A model generated the notes under the pieces. That model was given only the letters and a program-made list of their open reading frames with translations. It was not told the DNA's origin and ran no database searches. DNA of 64,000 nt from Atopomonas hussainii (GTDB lineage: Bacteria; Pseudomonadota; Gammaproteobacteria; Pseudomonadales; Pseudomonadaceae): the NCBI RefSeq assembly GCF_900109735.1, contig NZ_FOAS01000005.1, positions 171,913-235,912 of the forward strand. The letters run 5' to 3'. Positions 16,703 to 25,420 of the stretch are shown here, piece after piece. Positions within the stretch are counted from its first letter, which is position 1. Each line of letters starts with the position of its first letter. The translations under genes and the position numbers were made by a program.

Positions 16703-17707
16703 ATGATCACTGCCTACGCCGCCGAATCAGCCGGGGCCGCTTTTGCCCCGATCAGCTATGAGCCAGGCCCTTTGGCGGCCGATGCGGTGGAGATTGCGGT
16801 TAAGCACTGCGGTATTTGCCACAGCGATTTATCCATGTGGCAGAACGAGTGGGGCATGAGCCGCTATCCCTTCGTGCCGGGGCACGAGGTGGTCGGCACC
16901 GTGAGCGTAGTGGGCGAGGGCGTTAAGCACCTGCGCGTGGGCCAGCGCGTGGGCTTGGGTTGGCAGTCGGGGTATTGCATGACATGCCCGACCTGCATGG
17001 GTGGCGATCACAACCTGTGCGGGCAAGCCAAGGGCACCATTATTGGTCGCCACGGCGGCTTTGCCGACAAAGTCCGCGCGCAGGCGGCCAGTGTGGTGGC
17101 GCTGCCGGATGGGCTCGATATGGCTTCGGCCGGGCCTCTGTTATGCGCCGGGATTACCGTGTTTAACCCGTTGGTGCAGTTTGCGATCAAGCCTACCGAC
17201 AAGGTGGGGGTGGTCGGCATTGGTGGTTTGGGCCATTTGGCGCTGCAATTTGTGCGCGCCTGGGGCTGTGAGGTCACCGCGTTTACCTCCAGTCAAAGCA
17301 AGGCCGATGAGGCACGTAGCTTTGGCGCGCAGCAGGTGGTGGATTCCCGCGATCCTGAGGCACTCAAGGCCGTGGCAGGGCAGTTTGACCTGATTATCTC
17401 CACGGTTAACGTCAAGCTGGACTGGAACACCTATGTGGCCGCGCTCAAGCCCAAAGGCCGCTTGCACTTGGTTGGCGCTACGCTGGAGCCACTCAACTTG
17501 CAGGTATTCCCGATGCTGATGGGCCAGCGTTCGGTCTCAGCCTCGCCGGTGGGCAGTCCGAAAGTGATGGCCGAGATGCTGGCTTTTGCCGCGCTGCACA
17601 ACATCAAGGCACAGACCGAGCATTACAGCTTCGCGCAAATCAACGAGGCCATGGCCCGTGTGGAGTCTGGCCAAGCCCGTTATCGGGTGGTGTTGGACCG
17701 CGACTAG
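16703..17707 (+). CDS. Zinc-dependent NAD(P)H alcohol dehydrogenase (YahK/AdhA type)
   Basis: 334 residues of the medium-chain dehydrogenase superfamily. The catalytic zinc site is HCGICHSDLSMW with GHEVVG; the structural zinc cysteines lie in CMTCPTCMGGDHNLC; the Rossmann motif is GVVGIGGLGHLALQFVRAWG. It is close to the broad-substrate aldehyde reductases YahK and YjgB. I start it at 16703 (MITAYAAESAG), where AGGAGAG precedes the ATG, not at an upstream in-frame codon. Its transcript would end in the hairpin at 17718-17884 that a MITE has split. Confidence 0.92.
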   Translation: MITAYAAESAGAAFAPISYEPGPLAADAVEIAVKHCGICHSDLSMWQNEWGMSRYPFVPGHEVVGTVSVVGEGVKHLRVGQRVGLGWQSGYCMTCPTCMGGDHNLCGQAKGTIIGRHGGFADKVRAQAASVVALPDGLDMASAGPLLCAGITVFNPLVQFAIKPTDKVGVVGIGGLGHLALQFVRAWGCEVTAFTSSQSKADEARSFGAQQVVDSRDPEALKAVAGQFDLIISTVNVKLDWNTYVAALKPKGRLHLVGATLEPLNLQVFPMLMGQRSVSASPVGSPKVMAEMLAFAALHNIKAQTEHYSFAQINEAMARVESGQARYRVVLDRD

Positions 17708-17717
17708 CGATAGTAAG

Positions 17718-17884
17718 AAGAGGGCGCAACAGGCTGTGTGAAAACGTCGCGAGCGCAGGCTAGGCAAGGCAAAAACAGGCGAAAAAGCGCAGTTTACGTG
17801 TAGTAAATGAGCATTTTGAGCCTGTTTTTAACGCCGCATAGCCAAGTGCAGTAGTTTTCACACAGTCTGGCAAGGCGCCCTCTT
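17718..17884. terminator. Convergent terminator hairpin split by a MITE
   Basis: AAGAGGGCGC (17718-17727) and GCGCCCTCTT (17875-17884) are perfect inverted repeats on either side of the family B element. Removing the element plus one copy of the GCAA duplication restores a 10-bp stem with loop AAG between two convergent genes, a good bidirectional terminator. With the element present the arms lie 147 bases apart. Confidence 0.7.
17730..17869. repeat. MITE-like element, family B copy 1
   Basis: 140 bp with 16-bp terminal inverted repeats CAGGCTGTGTGAAAAC / CAGACTGTGTGAAAAC. GCAA is duplicated at 17726-17729 and 17870-17873, a likely target duplication. Internal sequence matches, in inverse orientation, the element at 46961-47168. 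It contains no coding frame. The parent transposon is not in the window. Confidence 0.85.
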
Positions 17885-17890
17885 GGTTTG

Positions 17891-18634
17891 CTACTGATAC
17901 TCACCGGCGCGTGAGGCGGCCAAGATGCTGTCAAACGTGCCGTCTTCACGCAGGGCCTTAAGGCCTTTGTTGAAGGCATCGATGATCGCTTGGCCATTGG
18001 CTGCCTGCTTCGACACGATCAAGTAATAGGGGCGTGTCACCACGGCTTTGTCGTGGTGTTTTACTTTGTCGCTCAAGCCCATTTTTTGCACCATCTCAAG
18101 GCCGACGTCTAAGTCTTCCAGCACGGCATCGATGCGCCCATCCACCAGCTTGGTGTAATTGGCTTCGGCACTGGAAATGCGTTGGATATTCACCGCGCCG
18201 GTTTTTTCTTCGTCTTCAAAGCCGTAGCTGTAGCCGGTTACACCGCCGAGTTTTTTGCCTTTTAAACTGGCGGCGTCGCTCCAGTCGAAGCCTTTGCTGG
18301 CGCTGTAAAAGAACACGGTTTGCAGGTCTAACACGGGGTCGCTGTAGAGGAAGTCGGCTTCGCGCTCGGCGGTTTTACTCCACACAATCGAGGCGTCCAG
18401 TTTGGCGGCTTTGGTGTCTTCGAAGCCACGCTTCCAAGGCAGGAAGGTGTATTTCACGGTCATGCCTTCACGGGCGAAGGCTTGGCTGACCAAGTCGGAA
18501 ACAAAGCCGTTTTTCTTCAGGTTTGCGGATAAGTAAGGCGACCATTCACCGTTAGCGATTTTTACCTCCGCAGCAAAGCTGGACAGGGGTAGCAGCGCCA
18601 GCAAGAGAACGAGCAAGCGAGTGCGCATCGACAT
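17891..18634 (-). CDS. Periplasmic solute-binding protein, family 3
   Basis: About 247 residues. The signal peptide (MSMRTRLLVLLLALLPLSSFA, cleavage after AFA) is followed by an SBP_bac_3 fold: VKIANGEWSPYLSANL at the ligand entrance and IDAVLEDLDVGLEMVQKMG later. The ligand is probably an amino acid or other small solute; it has no permease or ATPase neighbour, so it may act as an orphan binding protein. I prefer the ATG at 18634, which has TGAGG six bases upstream, over the in-frame ATG at 18646. Confidence 0.8.
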   Translation of the reverse strand: MSMRTRLLVLLLALLPLSSFAAEVKIANGEWSPYLSANLKKNGFVSDLVSQAFAREGMTVKYTFLPWKRGFEDTKAAKLDASIVWSKTAEREADFLYSDPVLDLQTVFFYSASKGFDWSDAASLKGKKLGGVTGYSYGFEDEEKTGAVNIQRISSAEANYTKLVDGRIDAVLEDLDVGLEMVQKMGLSDKVKHHDKAVVTRPYYLIVSKQAANGQAIIDAFNKGLKALREDGTFDSILAASRAGEYQ

Positions 18635-18703
18635 AATCAACCTCATGGCTTAGTGGGTGCTCACTAAGCATAGGTCGTCTGTCAGGGCTGGCTGCCGCTG
18701 GCG

Positions 18704-19792
18704 CTACCGTTGGTCGATTGGCGCTGAGCTTTGCCAGCCCGATTGCCCGGGTGCTAACTGACAGCTGCGCAGGGTGTCTTGCCAAGCCTGTACATGCGCT
18801 TGGGTAGCGTGTTCTAAGCGCTGCCAGCGTTGGTCGAGTTCAGCCAAGTAGCCTTGCAGGGCTAAGGGCGCGTTAGGCAAGCGGCGCAAGCGCGCTAGCT
18901 GGGTGTGCCATTGCTGCGCCTGTTGGCTGACTTGCGCTAAGTAAGGCTGCAACTGCCCGGCGTAGTACTTAACCATCACGTTTTGCACGATGCGCGCTTG
19001 TGGCGTGGGTTTGCCGATGGGGCACAGCGGTTTGTCGGTGGCACGTTGGCTTAACAGTTGAGTGCCTTGTTCCAGGGTGTAGGTCAGGCGCACCAAGCTG
19101 TGCAGCAATTGGCCGCCGGCCTCGGTGTTGGCTAACGGCTGCAGCAGGGCATCTAAGCTGGCAGCGCTGGGCGCGGGCATGCTGTGCAGTTGTTCACCGA
19201 GCTCGGCCAAGCTGGTTAGGCTGTCTAGCCACTGGGTCTGGTTAACATTGGGTGGCGTGCCGTGCTCGGCAAAGCGCAGTTGTTGGCGTAGTTCGTCGCT
19301 GGCAAACAGGTTCCAATAATGCAGCGGCAGCTCTTGTTGTTTGCGCCTTAGCAGGCTGGTTAATTCGCTGTGCCAGTCGTTGCTGCGGGTGTGGGGGCGG
19401 GTATGGGTTAAGCAGCCTTGTAATTCGTCGATCAGCGCCATTTCGTAAGCCAGCTGATGGCTAGGCTGCATGACTTTACCCAGCACGCTGTTGCGCTCGC
19501 TAATCAGCACGCGCAGGCGCGGGCAATCGGCGGTGTCGACCAACAGGTTAAGCAGGCTAATCCGGCTGTCGGCGGCGCTTTGTCGCAATTCGCGCTTGGC
19601 CGGTGGGCGCAGGGCGAGCAATAGCTGGCGATCAAACGCTGGCGGCGGCGCTTGTTCAAGGGCGCGCGCCATGCGGCTTAAGTAATCGGCTTGCAGGTCG
19701 GCGGCGGGGTCGCTGGGTTGGCAGCCGCCAAGCAGCAGACCACTCGCCACCAACAGGCTGATCAGAAATGGATTAAGCAGGCGCTTGAGCAT
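18704..19792 (-). CDS. DUF3080 family lipoprotein
   Basis: 362 residues. The signal peptide ends in the lipobox LLLGGC with Cys24, so it is lipid-anchored. The rest is helical and rich in Gln, Leu and Arg, matching DUF3080 proteins of Pseudomonas; function unknown. It starts three bases after the MATE gene stop, so the two are probably one transcript. Confidence 0.8.
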   Translation of the reverse strand: MLKRLLNPFLISLLVASGLLLGGCQPSDPAADLQADYLSRMARALEQAPPPAFDRQLLLALRPPAKRELRQSAADSRISLLNLLVDTADCPRLRVLISERNSVLGKVMQPSHQLAYEMALIDELQGCLTHTRPHTRSNDWHSELTSLLRRKQQELPLHYWNLFASDELRQQLRFAEHGTPPNVNQTQWLDSLTSLAELGEQLHSMPAPSAASLDALLQPLANTEAGGQLLHSLVRLTYTLEQGTQLLSQRATDKPLCPIGKPTPQARIVQNVMVKYYAGQLQPYLAQVSQQAQQWHTQLARLRRLPNAPLALQGYLAELDQRWQRLEHATQAHVQAWQDTLRSCQLAPGQSGWQSSAPIDQR

Positions 19793-19795
19793 GCC

Positions 19796-21181
19796 TCAGG
19801 ATGCCCGACGTATCTCGCGTCCGGCAATCTTGTTGAGACGAAACGCCAACAGCACCGCGGCCATGCTTAACCCGGCGACTAAGCCCATCCATAAACCGGC
19901 AGGGCCACGCGCCGTGCCGAGTAAGTCGGTTAAGCCCAAGGCGCTGCCCAGTGGCAAGCCAATGCCCCAATAGGCGAACAGGGTAATCAGCATGGTCACG
20001 CGGGTATCGTGATAACCGCGCAAAGCCCCGGCGGCGGTGACTTGCACCGCATCGGAAAACTGAAACAAGCCGGCAAACACCAACAAGCTGGCGGCCAGAG
20101 TAATCACCGCGCTGTCAGTGGTGTAGATGCTTGCCACGCTGTCGCGTAGCCACATGATCAAGCTGGCGGAGATGCACGCGTACGTCAGTGCCGTGGCAAG
20201 GCTGATCCACGCAGCAAAGCGCGCCTGCAGCGGGTTACCACGACCCAAGGCTTGGCCCACGCGCACGGTGCTGGCCATGCCGAGTGAGAAGGGGATCATA
20301 AAAATCATCGAGCTGACGTTCAGGGCAATCTGGTGCCCGGCAACCACCACGGCGCCTAAGCTGCCGATCAGCAGGGCGATCACCGAAAAAATGCTTGCCT
20401 CGGCAAAAATCGCCACACCAATCGGTGTGCCGACCGTGAGCAGTGGCTTTAAGCCTTGCCAGCGTGGTGGGCTAAAGCGTTGGTAGGTTTCGCTGGCTTG
20501 ATAGGCCGGCGCCCAGTAGGTCCAGGCGATAAAGCACAGCGCGGTTAGCCACATGACCAAGGCCGTGGCCCAGCCGCAACCCACGCCGCCCATCGCCGGC
20601 AGGCCCAATTTGCCGTAGATAAACACGTAGTTGGCGGGAATGTTCAGCAATAAACCCAGTACCGCAAACACCATGCTCGGCCGTGTGTGGCCTAAGCCGT
20701 CACTGAAACAACGCAACGCCAGCGAGATGCCTAACGCCGGCAGCCCCACGGCAATCGCTTGCAGATAACCCAAGGTGGGCTCGATCAGTTCAGCATCCAC
20801 CTGCATCAGCAGCAACACCGGGCGTGCATTAAAGAGCAACGTGCCGCCCAGCAGACCCAGGCCTAAGCCCAACCACAGGGCTTGGCGCACTACCTCGCCA
20901 ATCGCGCGGTGCTGGCCAGCACCAAAATGCCGCGCCACGGCGGAGGTGGTCGCCAGCAGCACACCGCTGATAAACAAATACACCGGCACCCACACCGAAT
21001 TACCCAGCGCCACGGCGGCCAAGTCGGCGGCAGACACGCGCCCGGCCATCACCGCATCGACAAAGCCCATGGCGGTATAGGCCAACTGCGCCACCATAAT
21101 CGGCAAGGCGAGGATGAGCAGCTCGCGCACTTCCTTTAAGATGCGTGCGCTACGACTAACAGTAAGGGTTTGGGCAGGCAT
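19796..21181 (-). CDS. MATE-family multidrug efflux transporter
   Basis: 461 residues with twelve predicted helices in two MatE halves. N-half motifs include LILALPIMVAQLAYTAMGFVD and VYLFISGVLLATTSAVARHFGAGQ; the second half includes LPIGVAIFAEASIF-like and PFSLGMASTVRVGQALGRGNP. It resembles NorM/PmpM exporters that use Na+ or H+ to expel cationic drugs. Divergent from epmC with almost no gap; the two translation starts are only about 30 bp apart. Confidence 0.9.
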   Translation of the reverse strand: MPAQTLTVSRSARILKEVRELLILALPIMVAQLAYTAMGFVDAVMAGRVSAADLAAVALGNSVWVPVYLFISGVLLATTSAVARHFGAGQHRAIGEVVRQALWLGLGLGLLGGTLLFNARPVLLLMQVDAELIEPTLGYLQAIAVGLPALGISLALRCFSDGLGHTRPSMVFAVLGLLLNIPANYVFIYGKLGLPAMGGVGCGWATALVMWLTALCFIAWTYWAPAYQASETYQRFSPPRWQGLKPLLTVGTPIGVAIFAEASIFSVIALLIGSLGAVVVAGHQIALNVSSMIFMIPFSLGMASTVRVGQALGRGNPLQARFAAWISLATALTYACISASLIMWLRDSVASIYTTDSAVITLAASLLVFAGLFQFSDAVQVTAAGALRGYHDTRVTMLITLFAYWGIGLPLGSALGLTDLLGTARGPAGLWMGLVAGLSMAAVLLAFRLNKIAGREIRRAS

Positions 21182-21209
21182 GGCCGATGGCTCAATAAGA
21201 CAACAGAAG

Positions 21210-21794
21210 ATGCAAGCGCCGCATTGTACGCAGGCAGCGCCGGCCGGGGTTGTCTTAGACGGACATCAGCTTGCAGATTTGCACGCTATTTTTGCCGAGT
21301 GTTTTGCCGCGCGTTACAACACTGTGCTGGTGCGCGGCGCCGACGAGCCTGTCTATCTGCCTGCCACCGCCAGTCAGGCGCAGCATCACATCGTCTATGC
21401 CCATGGCTTTTACGCCAGTGCCCTGCATGAGATTGCCCATTGGTGCATCGCCGGCCCGCAGCGTCGTGAGCAAGAAGATTACGGCTACTGGTACTGCCCC
21501 GATGGCCGCAATGCCGAGCAGCAAGCGGCTTTTGAGCAGGTTGAAGTCAAACCCCAAGCGTTGGAATGGTTGTTTAGCCGCGCCGCTGGGCTAGGCTTTC
21601 GCGTCAGTGTGGACAACCTAAGTGGCGAGGCTTGCGACCCCATGCCATTTCGCCGTGCCGTGCATGCACAAGTGCAGCGCTATTGGCAGCAGGGCTTTCC
21701 CCAGCGTGCTGGGCTATTTATTGAGGCACTGCTGAATTTTTACCAAACCCGCGCGCTGTTTGAGCCGCAGGCTTTTCGTATTGAGGATTTGTAA
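21210..21794 (+). CDS. epmC: EpmC/YfcM-family elongation factor P hydroxylase
   Basis: About 194 residues. The EpmC signature is clear: ADEPVYLPATASQAQHHIVY, AHGFYASALHEIAHWCIAGP (HExxH), EDYGYWYCPDGRNAEQQAAF, EVKPQALEWLF. In E. coli EpmC hydroxylates beta-lysylated EF-P. The ATG at 21210 (MQAPHCTQ) matches E. coli better than the upstream ATG at 21180, which would overlap the divergent MATE start. It overlaps pdxB by one base (TAATG), so they form an operon. Pseudomonas EF-P is generally rhamnosylated on Arg, so the substrate here is an open question. Confidence 0.85.
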   Translation: MQAPHCTQAAPAGVVLDGHQLADLHAIFAECFAARYNTVLVRGADEPVYLPATASQAQHHIVYAHGFYASALHEIAHWCIAGPQRREQEDYGYWYCPDGRNAEQQAAFEQVEVKPQALEWLFSRAAGLGFRVSVDNLSGEACDPMPFRRAVHAQVQRYWQQGFPQRAGLFIEALLNFYQTRALFEPQAFRIEDL

Positions 21795-22954
21795 TGAGCA
21801 CATCGCTCACAATCGTTGCCGATGAAAACATCCCGCTGGCCGAGGCCTTTTTCGCCGAGCTCGGCGAGCTGCGCTGCGTGCCGGGCCGCGACATGACGGC
21901 CGCGACCGTTGCCGATGCCGATGTGCTGCTGGTGCGCTCCGTCACCTCAGTCAATCAGGCCTTGCTGGCCGGTAGCCGAGTGAAGTTTGTCGGTACCTGC
22001 ACCATAGGTACCGACCACTTGGATTTGCCGTGGCTGGCCGAGGCGGGCATCCGCGTGGCCAGTGCGCCGGGCTGCAACGCCCGCGCGGTGGTGGATTACG
22101 TGCTCGGCGCTTTGCTGCACTTGGCCGAGCTGTCCGGCGATGAGCTAGAAGACAAAGTGATCGGCATTGTTGGCGCCGGGCGCGTGGGGGGCACCTTGCA
22201 CAAGGTGCTGAAGGCCTTGGGCTGGCAGGTGAAAATCTGCGACCCGCCGCGCGCCGCGCAAGAAGACGGCGAGTTTTACCCGCTGGATACGCTGATCGAT
22301 GACGTCGACGTGCTGTGCTTGCACACCCCGCTAACCCGCGAAGGCGAGCACCCCACGTGGCATTTATTAAATGCCGAACGCATCAACAAACTGCGTGCTG
22401 GGCAGTGGCTGATCAACGCCGGGCGTGGCGCGGTGGTGGATAACGCAGCCCTAGAAGCGCGCCTGGCAGCACAAGACGATCTGTGGGTGGCACTGGATGT
22501 GTGGGAAAACGAGCCGCAGGTGAATGTCGCGCTGGCCAAACGGGTGCACTTGGCGACCCCGCACATTGCCGGTTATAGCCTGGATGGGCGCATGCGCGGC
22601 ACAGAAATGGTCTATCTGGCGCTGTGCGAGCACTTAGGCATTGAGCCGCGCCAGTCGCTGGCCAATGTGATCCCCGAGCATTGGCTGAAAGGCTTGCGGA
22701 TCACCGGCAAAGCTGAGTTTGAAGCCTTGCTCAGCACGGTTAGCCGCGCGGTGTACGACCCGCGTCGTGACGATGCCGCGTTTCGCCGCCACTTACGCCT
22801 GCCCGACAGCGAGCGCGCCGGCGCCTTCGATGCCCTGCGCAAACATTACCCGGTGCGCCGCGAAATACCCGGCATCAAGCTGTTCACCCGGCAAAGCTCG
22901 GCTGACCTTAACCAGCTGGCTAAGGCGTTGGGCTGTAGCGTAGAAACCTTGTAA
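21794..22954 (+). CDS. pdxB: Erythronate-4-phosphate dehydrogenase
   Basis: 386 residues; second step of the DXP-dependent pyridoxal phosphate route. It has the D-isomer 2-hydroxyacid dehydrogenase fold: VGIVGAGRVGGTLHKVLKALG (NAD site, about 118-138), HTPLTREGEHPTWHLL, INAGRGAVVDNAALEARL and the active-site HIAGYSLDGRMRGTEM. The PdxB-specific C-terminal dimerisation domain (about 290-386) is complete. Translationally coupled to epmC by TAATG. Confidence 0.95.
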   Translation: MSTSLTIVADENIPLAEAFFAELGELRCVPGRDMTAATVADADVLLVRSVTSVNQALLAGSRVKFVGTCTIGTDHLDLPWLAEAGIRVASAPGCNARAVVDYVLGALLHLAELSGDELEDKVIGIVGAGRVGGTLHKVLKALGWQVKICDPPRAAQEDGEFYPLDTLIDDVDVLCLHTPLTREGEHPTWHLLNAERINKLRAGQWLINAGRGAVVDNAALEARLAAQDDLWVALDVWENEPQVNVALAKRVHLATPHIAGYSLDGRMRGTEMVYLALCEHLGIEPRQSLANVIPEHWLKGLRITGKAEFEALLSTVSRAVYDPRRDDAAFRRHLRLPDSERAGAFDALRKHYPVRREIPGIKLFTRQSSADLNQLAKALGCSVETL

Positions 22955-22957
22955 GGC

Positions 22958-23152
22958 TTATTGGCGCAGCTGGGCGATGTCCAAGTGCTGCGCTTCGATC
23001 TCGCGGCAGGCTTGCTGGATCATCGCTTCGGTAATCGGCAGTTCACGGCCTTGTTCGTCGAGCAAGTAGCCCAGTGATTCAGCGCTTTGGGCGTTGGCGG
23101 GAGTGCTGGCATTGGCGGTTTGGCAGTACGACATGAGCTGGATATCCGTCAT
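22958..23152 (-). CDS. Small PA1571-like protein
   Basis: 64 residues, MTDIQLMSYCQTANASTPAN onward, with a conserved-looking C-terminal block GYLLDEQGRELPITEAMIQQACREIE. This LDEQGREIPITEEMIQ-type block resembles the family I remember as PA1571; no function is known. The start is uncertain: an upstream GTG at 23170 and a downstream ATG (MSYCQ) are alternatives, and none has a strong ribosome site. It converges on pdxB with three bases between stops. Confidence 0.55.
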   Translation of the reverse strand: MTDIQLMSYCQTANASTPANAQSAESLGYLLDEQGRELPITEAMIQQACREIEAQHLDIAQLRQ

Positions 23153-23358
23153 CAGGTTATTGTTGACCACCCGTCTTGGCGGGTGTGTGTAGTCTCTGGT
23201 TTAACTATGACTGCGTGGTGACAGCAAAAAGACACCACCGTCATGTAACGCTTTGTAAAGCGGCTTATCGGCGCCGCTACGGACTTTTCAGTTAAGCGGC
23301 TCTGCTTGGGATTGCTCAGACCGTTTACGCATGAAAACAACAGGATTCAGCATTTTTT

Positions 23359-24474
23359 ATGAGCATTTCTCTGGGCCTGATCATTAACCCACTGGCTGGC
23401 TTAGGCGGCAGCGTGGCGCTCAAGGGCAGCGACGGCATGGCCGAAGCCGCACAAGCCCTCGGTGCCGAGCCGCGTGCCCAGCAGCGCACGCAAGTGGCGC
23501 TAGAGCTGCTGCTGCCGCTGCGCACTTCTTTACGCTTTCTCACTTATCCCGGTGCCATGGGCGCTGACTTGCTGCAGAGCATGGGCTTCACCTACGAGGT
23601 GCTCAGCGCGCCGCACGCCGGGCCAACCACCGCTGCCGACACCCAGGCTGCCGTGCAGCAATTGCAGCACTCTGGCGTGGCCTTGCTGCTGTTTGCTGGT
23701 GGTGATGGCACTGCACGTGACGTGTGCGCCGTGGCGAAAGCCGGGCAGCCGGTACTGGGCATTCCCGCTGGGGTGAAGATTCAGTCCGGCGTGTATGCGG
23801 TAAGCCCGCGTGCGGCGGGCGAGCTGGCGCTGCGCTTGCTGCAAGGCGGCTTGGTGCGCCTCACCGAAGGCGAAGTGCGCGATATCGACGAAGACGCCCT
23901 GCGCGCCGGCAAAGTCGGCAGCCGCTATTACGGTGAACTGTGTGTACCCACCGAAGGCGGCTTTTTGCAGCAGGTGAAACAGGGCGGGGTGGAAAGCGAA
24001 GAGCTGGTCTTGCAAGAACTGGCCGAGTGGCTTGCAGAAGTCTTAGAACCCGGTGTGCGCTACGTGCTGGGCCCCGGCTCGACGCTGCATCAATTAGCCA
24101 CGCTGCTCGGGCATGACACCACCTTGCTGGGCGTGGACGTGCTGCAAGACGGCGCCATCATCGCCCGCGATGTCACCGAGGCGCAGTTGTTTGCGCTGGT
24201 CGACGGTCACGCCGCACAGTTGTTGGTCACTGTGATTGGCGGACAGGGCCATGTGCTGGGCCGCGGCAATCAGCAGATCAGCCCGCGCGTGGTGCGTGCG
24301 GTCGGGCTGGATAACCTGCGGGTGATCGCCACCAAACGCAAACTCACCACCCTAGAAGGCCAGCCGTTTAGGGTAGACAGCGGCGATCCAGAGCTAGATC
24401 GCAGTCTGCCCAGCGCGCTAAAAGTGTGGGCCGGTTACCGCGAAGAGCTGCTCTACCCGCTGGAGGCGCTCTAA
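23359..24474 (+). CDS. ATP-NAD kinase-like protein
   Basis: 371 residues. It begins ISLGLIINPLAGLGGSVALKGSD and has the NAD-kinase diacylglycerol-kinase loop FAGGDGTARDV with the GIPAGVKIQSGVYAVSP segment, which are hallmarks of the large 'ATP-NAD kinase family' found in Pseudomonas and not of the standard NadK. Whether it phosphorylates NAD or another metabolite is not established. It overlaps the next gene by one base (TAATG), so both are co-translated. Confidence 0.82.
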   Translation: MSISLGLIINPLAGLGGSVALKGSDGMAEAAQALGAEPRAQQRTQVALELLLPLRTSLRFLTYPGAMGADLLQSMGFTYEVLSAPHAGPTTAADTQAAVQQLQHSGVALLLFAGGDGTARDVCAVAKAGQPVLGIPAGVKIQSGVYAVSPRAAGELALRLLQGGLVRLTEGEVRDIDEDALRAGKVGSRYYGELCVPTEGGFLQQVKQGGVESEELVLQELAEWLAEVLEPGVRYVLGPGSTLHQLATLLGHDTTLLGVDVLQDGAIIARDVTEAQLFALVDGHAAQLLVTVIGGQGHVLGRGNQQISPRVVRAVGLDNLRVIATKRKLTTLEGQPFRVDSGDPELDRSLPSALKVWAGYREELLYPLEAL

Positions 24475-24692
24475 TGGCGCCCAATGAAGAACTGCTCGCG
24501 GCCATCAACCAAATCATGCCCTATGGCAAATACGCCGGCCGGCGTTTGCTGGAATTGCCCGAACCGTATTTGGTGTGGATGCACGGCAAAGGCTTTCCCA
24601 AGGGCAAGCTTGGCCAGCAGTTAGCACTGATTTACGAGGTGAAGCTCAATGGCCTAGAGGGCCTGCTCAAGCCCTTATTGCAGCGGCGTTGA
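24474..24692 (+). CDS. DUF3820 family protein
   Basis: 72 residues with the DUF3820 pattern MPYGKYAGRRLLELPEPYLVWMHGKGFPKGKLGQQLALIYEVKLNGLEGLL. Function unknown; it appears as a stand-alone domain and in nuclease-associated proteins. The ATG at 24474 overlaps the kinase stop (TAATG). Its 3' end overlaps the convergent TetR gene by 18 bp. Confidence 0.85.
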   Translation: MAPNEELLAAINQIMPYGKYAGRRLLELPEPYLVWMHGKGFPKGKLGQQLALIYEVKLNGLEGLLKPLLQRR

Positions 24693-25295
24693 TGGGCGAA
24701 AGCGGGCGAGGGTATAGCGGGCGATCTCGGCCAAGTCTTCGCGCTTCACAAATAAACCGTCGCCGGCCAGCTTGGCCAGCCCGTGCATGGCGGCCCAGAG
24801 CAATTGCGCCAAGCGCAAACTGTTGTCGGTTTCTGGCAGTAGCCCTTGGGCTTTAAGTAGATCAAACAAGCGCACGTACTGGCGAAAGCAGTCTTTGGCG
24901 TAGCGCTGAAAATCGTGGGTGTCTTGATGGTCATCTTGCTCACGCCACAGCACGCGGCCAAACATCAGCTCGTACAGCGCCGGGTTGGCTAAAGCGAAGT
25001 CCAAATAGTTCAGCACCGCTTGGTACAAGCGCTGATCCAGTGGCGCGCTTTCGTCTTCCACCACTTTTTGCAGATTGCAGTTGAGCTGCACAAAACCGCG
25101 TTCGCCAATCGCCGCCAGCAGCGCTTGCTTGTCACGAAAGTGATGATAGGGCGCTTGGCGCGATACCCCAACCATTTCGGCCAGTCGCCGTAATGACAGG
25201 GCCTCTAGGCCTTCGCGGTCAATCAAATCGAGGCTGGCTTCAATGAGACTGTGGCGTAAGTTGCCATGATGGTAATCATTACTGAGGCTAGGCAT
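24675..25295 (-). CDS. TetR-family transcriptional regulator
   Basis: 206 residues with the N-terminal helix-turn-helix LSLRRLAEMVGVSRQAPYHHFRDKQALLAAI (about 38-68) and a C-terminal WHG-type effector domain. It is divergent from the dienoyl-CoA isomerase gene, and a perfect TGACA-G-TGTCA palindrome in the gap overlaps the -35 box of that gene. The inferred role is repression of the isomerase, released by an acyl-CoA or related ligand. Confidence 0.88.
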   Translation of the reverse strand: MPSLSNDYHHGNLRHSLIEASLDLIDREGLEALSLRRLAEMVGVSRQAPYHHFRDKQALLAAIGERGFVQLNCNLQKVVEDESAPLDQRLYQAVLNYLDFALANPALYELMFGRVLWREQDDHQDTHDFQRYAKDCFRQYVRLFDLLKAQGLLPETDNSLRLAQLLWAAMHGLAKLAGDGLFVKREDLAEIARYTLARFRPSTPLQ

Positions 25296-25333
25296 GACGC
25301 GGGCAATCCAAAACTCAATGGGCGGCAGTGTAC

Positions 25334-25363
25334 TTGACAGTGTCAGGATGGCGCCTCTATCTT
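25334..25363 (+). promoter_or_regulatory. Promoter and candidate TetR operator of the dienoyl-CoA isomerase gene
   Basis: TTGACA (25334-25339) and TATCTT (25358-25363) are 18 bases apart and drive the plus strand. The palindrome TGACA-G-TGTCA (25335-25345) covers the -35 box and lies 40 bp from the TetR start, a good position for the operator of that regulator. Confidence 0.55.
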
Positions 25364-25420
25364 GACGCCGTCAACCCCTTGCCTTCACTTCAACGTATCT
25401 TCACTACCCACAGGTGTCGC

